From assembly GCF_000499385.1 (NCBI RefSeq), contig NW_013654804.1, positions 4,485 through 14,484 of the forward strand: a stretch of DNA of 10,000 bases. The letters are read 5' to 3'. How positions within the stretch are numbered: position 1 is the stretch's first letter; each line of letters starts with the position of its first letter. The stretch is from Eimeria necatrix. Taxonomy: Eukaryota; Apicomplexa; Conoidasida; Eucoccidiorida; Eimeriidae. Of this stretch, positions 7,679-10,000 are shown piece after piece. The notes under the pieces were generated by a model. It saw only the letters and a program-made list of their open reading frames with translations, searched no databases and was not told where the DNA came from. The translations under genes were made by a program, and so were the position numbers.

Positions 7679-9418
7679 ACGCAGCAGCAGCAGCAGCAAC
7701 AACAACCGTAAAACGGCAAAAGCAGCAGAAGCGGTGGAAGGACCGCAGCAGGAGCGGGAGGAAGACAGCAGCAGCAGCAGCAAGGCAGCAGCAGCAGCAA
7801 GACAGCAGCAGCAGCAGCAGCAGCAAGACAGCAGCAGCAAATCGCAGCAGCAGCAGCAGCAGCAAACCCACTGGAAAGGCGGCGACTCTCGGGGAGTTTC
7901 TCGACGAAGTCTTTGAGGGCCTCCAAGCTGGTCAAACTGCTGCTGGCCTTCGTCTGCAGCAAAACATGAAAGTTGAATTTTGCAAAAGTTGAAATAACTC
8001 CAACTTAATGAATTTAATTTATTTTTTGAATTAAATAAATTAAATAAATTAAATAAATTAAATTCATTAAATGAATTCGAAAGATCTTCCGAAATAGAAA
8101 AGAAAGCAACAGAAAAGAAACGGAAGCGAAAGCTGCACGAGAACGCCGCGCGGCAGCCCGGGCGGAAACTCCTCGAAAAAGGTCTTTTTGAGCTCTTTTT
8201 TCCGAAAAATTCTTCGGAAAAAAACCAAAATAAACAAAAAAAGAAAATAAAATAAACTGGGAGAACAAAAACTGCAAAAAAAGGAAAGTTTCCGGAGATC
8301 GGCGGAAGTTCCGGAAGTTGCACTGACAGCGCTTCGAAGATCCCAACTGAAATCCGTTCAACTTCTCCATTTTGATTCATTTAATTTGCATTTTGGAACA
8401 TTTAAAAGCATTTAAAAGACTCCAAACGCAACTTAATTCAAATAATTCAAATAAAACTCTTTTAAACTCACTTTCTCCTGATATTCGTTCACGTGCTGCT
8501 TCACCGCCAGCCCCAGCTCGCCGAAGTTCGCCATGCAGTTCTGAGGTGTACGTACACCCCGGAGCAAACGAAGAAAGCAAAAGAAGAAATCAAAAGAAGA
8601 ATTCATTTTAATAATCATTTTAATAATCATTTTAATAATCATTTCATTTTAAGAATCATTTCATTTTAATAATCATTTTAATAATCATTTTAATTCGGAG
8701 TTCAGTTGGGAAACATCATTTCAACTTGCAACTTAGTTCAAATAATGTTGGCAAAACAATTCGCCAAAAAATTCTTCATTAGCCATTTGGTCTTTTCATT
8801 TAATTCATTCTTCAACTAATTAACAAACTGGACAATTATTAATGGATTAATTGGCTAGTTAAAAGTACTTCAGGATGGCTAGCTAGCCAGCTAGCTAGCT
8901 AGCTAGCTAGCTAGCTAGCTAGCTAGCCCGCCTAGCTAGTAGTCGCGCCAACTACAAAGCTAGCTAGCCAGATAGCTAACTGGGCGACCCGCTAGTTAGC
9001 TAGCTAGCCGGCTAGCTAGCCAGCTAGCTAGCCGGCTAGCTAGCCAGCTAGCTATCCAGCCATCTAGCTAGCTAGCCACCCAGCTAGCTGTCCAGCTAGC
9101 CACCTGCCTAGCTATCCAGCTAGCTATCTCGCCGCCCACCTAGCTAGCTAGCTAGCTAGCTAGCTATCTCGCCATCCAACTAGCTAGCTATCCTGCCAGC
9201 TAGCCAGCTAGCCAGCTAGCTAGCCAGCTAGCTAGCCAGCTAGCCAGCTAGCTAGCCAGCTAGCTAGCTAGCTAGCTAGCTAGCCACCTTCACCTTGCGG
9301 TAGAAGAGGTCCTGGCGTTCGTCCAAAAGGACTTCTTTGAGGTCCGAAGGCGCCGTCGGCGATTTGCTCAAATCGATTCGGTTGAAGCGAATGCCCAGCA
9401 GCTCGTGGGCCATTGCCT

Positions 9419-9476
<58 letters not shown>

Positions 9477-9755
9477 CGGCGGCTCGCTAGCTGGCTCGCC
9501 AGCTCTCTAGCTAGCTGCTTAGCTCGCCAGCTCGCCATCGGGGGAGCTAGCTGGCTAGCTGGCTATATATTTGCTTAGCTAGCTAGCTGGCCAGCTAGCT
9601 AGCTAGCTAGCTAGCTAGCTAGTTAGCTAGCTGGCTAGCTAGTCATTGCTAGCTGTTGCTATCTAGGTAGCTAGCTATAGGGAGCAGCAAACAAACATTC
9701 CCAGGGAAGAAGAACAAGCGGCAAATGCATGTGGAAGAATAAACCTAAAAGAAAC

Positions 9756-9833
<78 letters not shown>

Positions 9834-9923
9834 TACGGTGTATGTCCACTGGTTCAGCAGCGGAGTGACCGGATCCTCCCGACGGTCAAAGAGCAGCACA
9901 ACGAAACGGCCAGGTGCTGTTGC

Positions 9924-9961
<38 letters not shown>
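5049..9961 (-). CDS. VPS45: VPS45-like Sec1/Munc18 vesicle-fusion protein, C-terminal two thirds (9 exons, 5' partial)
   Basis: Sec1/Munc18 (SM) proteins bind syntaxins and SNARE complexes to promote membrane fusion; VPS45 acts with Tlg2/syntaxin-16-type SNAREs at endosomes and the trans-Golgi. Exons in coding order: 9961-9837, 9416-9294, 8540-8472, 7953-7872, 7573-7354, 6951-6768, 6341-6275, 5995-5910, 5201-5049; all junction phases agree, giving 368 residues and a TAA stop at 5051-5049. Family blocks in order: [192 protein letters not shown]. Family members run about 550-600 residues, so roughly 200 N-terminal residues are missing. Oddities are a Ser/Gln run after SLAC, a Leu-8 run, a small poly-Ala insert and three GC donors. 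Other SM paralogues (Sec1, Sly1, Vps33) fit less well than VPS45; assignment to the SM family is near certain. The exact first-exon boundary, inside a GCA/ACA repeat, is the least sure. Confidence 0.9.
5206..5715 (-). repeat. AATTAAAAGC-type repeat in the last VPS45 intron
   Basis: The 708-base intron 5909-5202 is filled here by AATTAAAAGC, AATTAAAATA and related decamers for about 500 bases. It ends beside the acceptor TTGTTGCAG (sense) at 5202. No exon was seen inside. Confidence 0.85.
5750..5902 (-). repeat. Telomere-type CCCTAAA repeats (TTTAGGG in VPS45 sense) in the last intron
   Basis: About twenty heptamers are seen, mostly CCCTAAA on the + strand, with variants CCCCAAA, CCCTGAA and CACTAAA. 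The run begins two bases inside the GC donor of the intron (5909). The degeneracy suggests an old interstitial block. Confidence 0.9.
6046..6268 (-). repeat. Minisatellite of (CTG)n plus CTCAAATT, in the intron 6274-5996
   Basis: CTG runs of 6 to 11 triplets are separated by CTCAAATT (one copy reads CTTAAGTT), giving about six units of 28-37 bp. On the VPS45 sense strand the units are (CAG)n with AATTTGAG spacers, starting directly after the GCAAGT donor. Confidence 0.85.
6509..6620. repeat. Two tandem CAG/CTG inverted repeats with TAAAGCCACA spacers
   Basis: Two near-identical copies of about 45 bp each consist of a (CAG)n/(CTG)n palindrome followed by TAAAGCCACA, then a shorter CAG tail. 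They lie in the VPS45 intron 6767-6342. Each copy can fold into a GC-rich hairpin. Confidence 0.85.
6695..6764 (-). repeat. (AAAT)n microsatellite next to the donor of intron 6767-6342
   Basis: AAAT tetramers with one TAAT interruption run up to the donor. On the sense strand the intron opens GTGTTATTTATTT, directly after exon residues LAKGLQ. Confidence 0.85.
6955..7340 (-). repeat. CAG-rich block in the VPS45 intron 7353-6952
   Basis: Long (CAG)n/(AGC)n runs on the + strand are separated by short spacers such as CACAGTAGCAGCTATAG, which itself recurs with variation. On the sense strand the last part is (CTG)n ending GCTGCTCAG at the acceptor. The intron opens with GCAGGG. Confidence 0.8.
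7574..7871 (-). repeat. CAG-rich block that is the whole VPS45 intron 7871-7574
   Basis: Nearly the entire 298-base intron is CAG triplets on the + strand (CTG in sense), with spacers such as GCAGGAGGG and ACAACAACCGTAAAACGG. The sense donor is GTGGGT and the acceptor is CTGCTGCAG. Because these triplets lack stops, long open frames cross the exon borders here. Confidence 0.8.
7954..8471 (-). other. VPS45 intron with AATTAAATAA repeat and unique sequence
   Basis: This 518-base intron has a GTGAGT donor and a TTGCTGCAG acceptor in sense. It holds an AATTAAATAAATT repeat at about 8020-8075, then mixed sequence (8080-8370) with purine-rich and CCGAAA/TTCGGAAA motifs. No exon or RNA was recognised. 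Confidence 0.75.
8545..8560. repeat. GGTGTACGTACACCCC copy at the acceptor of VPS45 intron 9293-8541
   Basis: The first 14 bases are a perfect palindrome. On the sense strand the intron ends GTACACCTCAG, so the motif forms the last bases before the exon [10 protein letters not shown]. It shares 16 identical bases with the intergenic copy at 2662-2677. Confidence 0.9.
8604..8695. repeat. TTTTAATAATCA tandem repeat in VPS45 intron
   Basis: Seven or so 12-base units (consensus TTTTAATAATCA, some with an extra TTTCA) are seen near the 3' end of the sense intron 9293-8541. Positions 8696-8870 are unique AT-rich sequence. Confidence 0.85.
8876..9286. repeat. GCTA tetranucleotide repeat (first block)
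   Basis: About 410 bases of GCTAGCTA with CCAGCTAGC, CCACC and ATCC interruptions lie in intron 9293-8541. The unit is self-complementary (GCTAGC). It stops eight bases before the exon 9416-9294. Confidence 0.92.
9417..9475 (-). repeat. (CAG)n run at the acceptor of VPS45 intron 9836-9417
   Basis: About 18 uninterrupted CAG triplets on the + strand, CTG on the sense strand, end in CTGCAG, which is the splice acceptor before AMAHELLG. Confidence 0.9.
9483..9680. repeat. GCTA tetranucleotide repeat (second block)
   Basis: A second GCTAGC-type block of about 200 bases lies in the intron on the other side of the 123-base exon 9416-9294. It is more interrupted (CGCCAGCTC, GGCTATATATTTG) than the first block. 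Confidence 0.9.
9757..9832 (-). repeat. (CTG)n run next to the donor of intron 9836-9417
   Basis: About 25 CTG triplets with two TTG interruptions are seen on the + strand. On the sense strand the intron opens GTAGGC and passes straight into (AGC)n. Confidence 0.9.
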
Positions 9962-9964
<3 letters not shown>

Positions 9965-9985
9965 CAGAAGAGATAAAGGAAACAC
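9962..9985 (-). other. 3' splice acceptor of the first visible VPS45 exon
   Basis: The sense strand reads a pyrimidine-rich tract (TTTCCTTTATCTCTTCTGCAG) ending at 9962, a typical acceptor. The next codons are Ala/Thr repeats leading into the [13 protein letters not shown] block, so the upstream intron runs out of the window. Confidence 0.6.
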
Positions 9986-10000
9986 AAAGCAAGAAATAGT

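Noticed and set aside
7023..7871. Long + and - frames crossing VPS45 introns
   Set aside because: CAG triplets lack stops in all frames; only the short segments matching SM-protein blocks are supported as exons.
8876..9680. Integration site or transposon ends in the GCTAGC region
   Set aside because: The inverted repeats are produced by the self-complementary tetranucleotide; no transposase-like frame or target duplication is visible.

Overview
The window looks like nuclear DNA of a coccidian apicomplexan, most probably Eimeria. The evidence is dense CAG/CTG trinucleotide tracts that run through exons as poly-Ala, poly-Gln and poly-Ser, many interstitial copies of the telomere-type heptamer TTTAGGG, short exons split by repeat-filled introns, and almost no unique non-coding sequence. 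The genus is an inference from composition; no marker gene fixes it.

Two convergent protein-coding genes can be supported. On the + strand (3 to 2517) lie the last three visible exons of a gene for a low-complexity coiled-coil protein I do not recognise; its 5' part is outside the window. On the - strand (9961 down to 5049) lie nine exons, joined by eight introns, of a Sec1/Munc18-family gene that I call VPS45. The exons join in frame into 368 residues matching the C-terminal two thirds of VPS45 from the [16 protein letters not shown] block to the VFVIGGATY block and the stop; the N-terminal third lies beyond position 10000. Three of the eight introns appear to start with GC rather than GT, and these GC donors are forced by the reading frame on both sides.

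Between the two stop codons (2518 to 5048) is a 2.5 kb AT-rich spacer made almost wholly of simple repeats: AAACAAATAA-type repeats with many AATAAA hexamers, a 62-bp perfect (CAG)n/(CTG)n palindrome, a TTTAGGG block, ATTAAATGA-, AAAATAAAACA- and AAATAGAAAT-type repeats, a CTGCAG-based minisatellite, and a (TTTA)n run touching the VPS45 stop. No gene is supported there. Each VPS45 intron carries its own private repeat: GCTAGC tetranucleotides, CAG/CTG tracts, AATTAAAAGC decamers, telomere-type heptamers, AAAT runs.

The two genes show no sign of working together; they simply share a 3' intergenic region. No mobile element, CRISPR array, tRNA or rRNA was seen. The points most worth checking are the GC-AG introns, the sense-strand bias of the telomere-type repeats, a dispersed GGTGTACGTACACC palindrome, and a Leu run that replaces a helix of VPS45 without changing its length.
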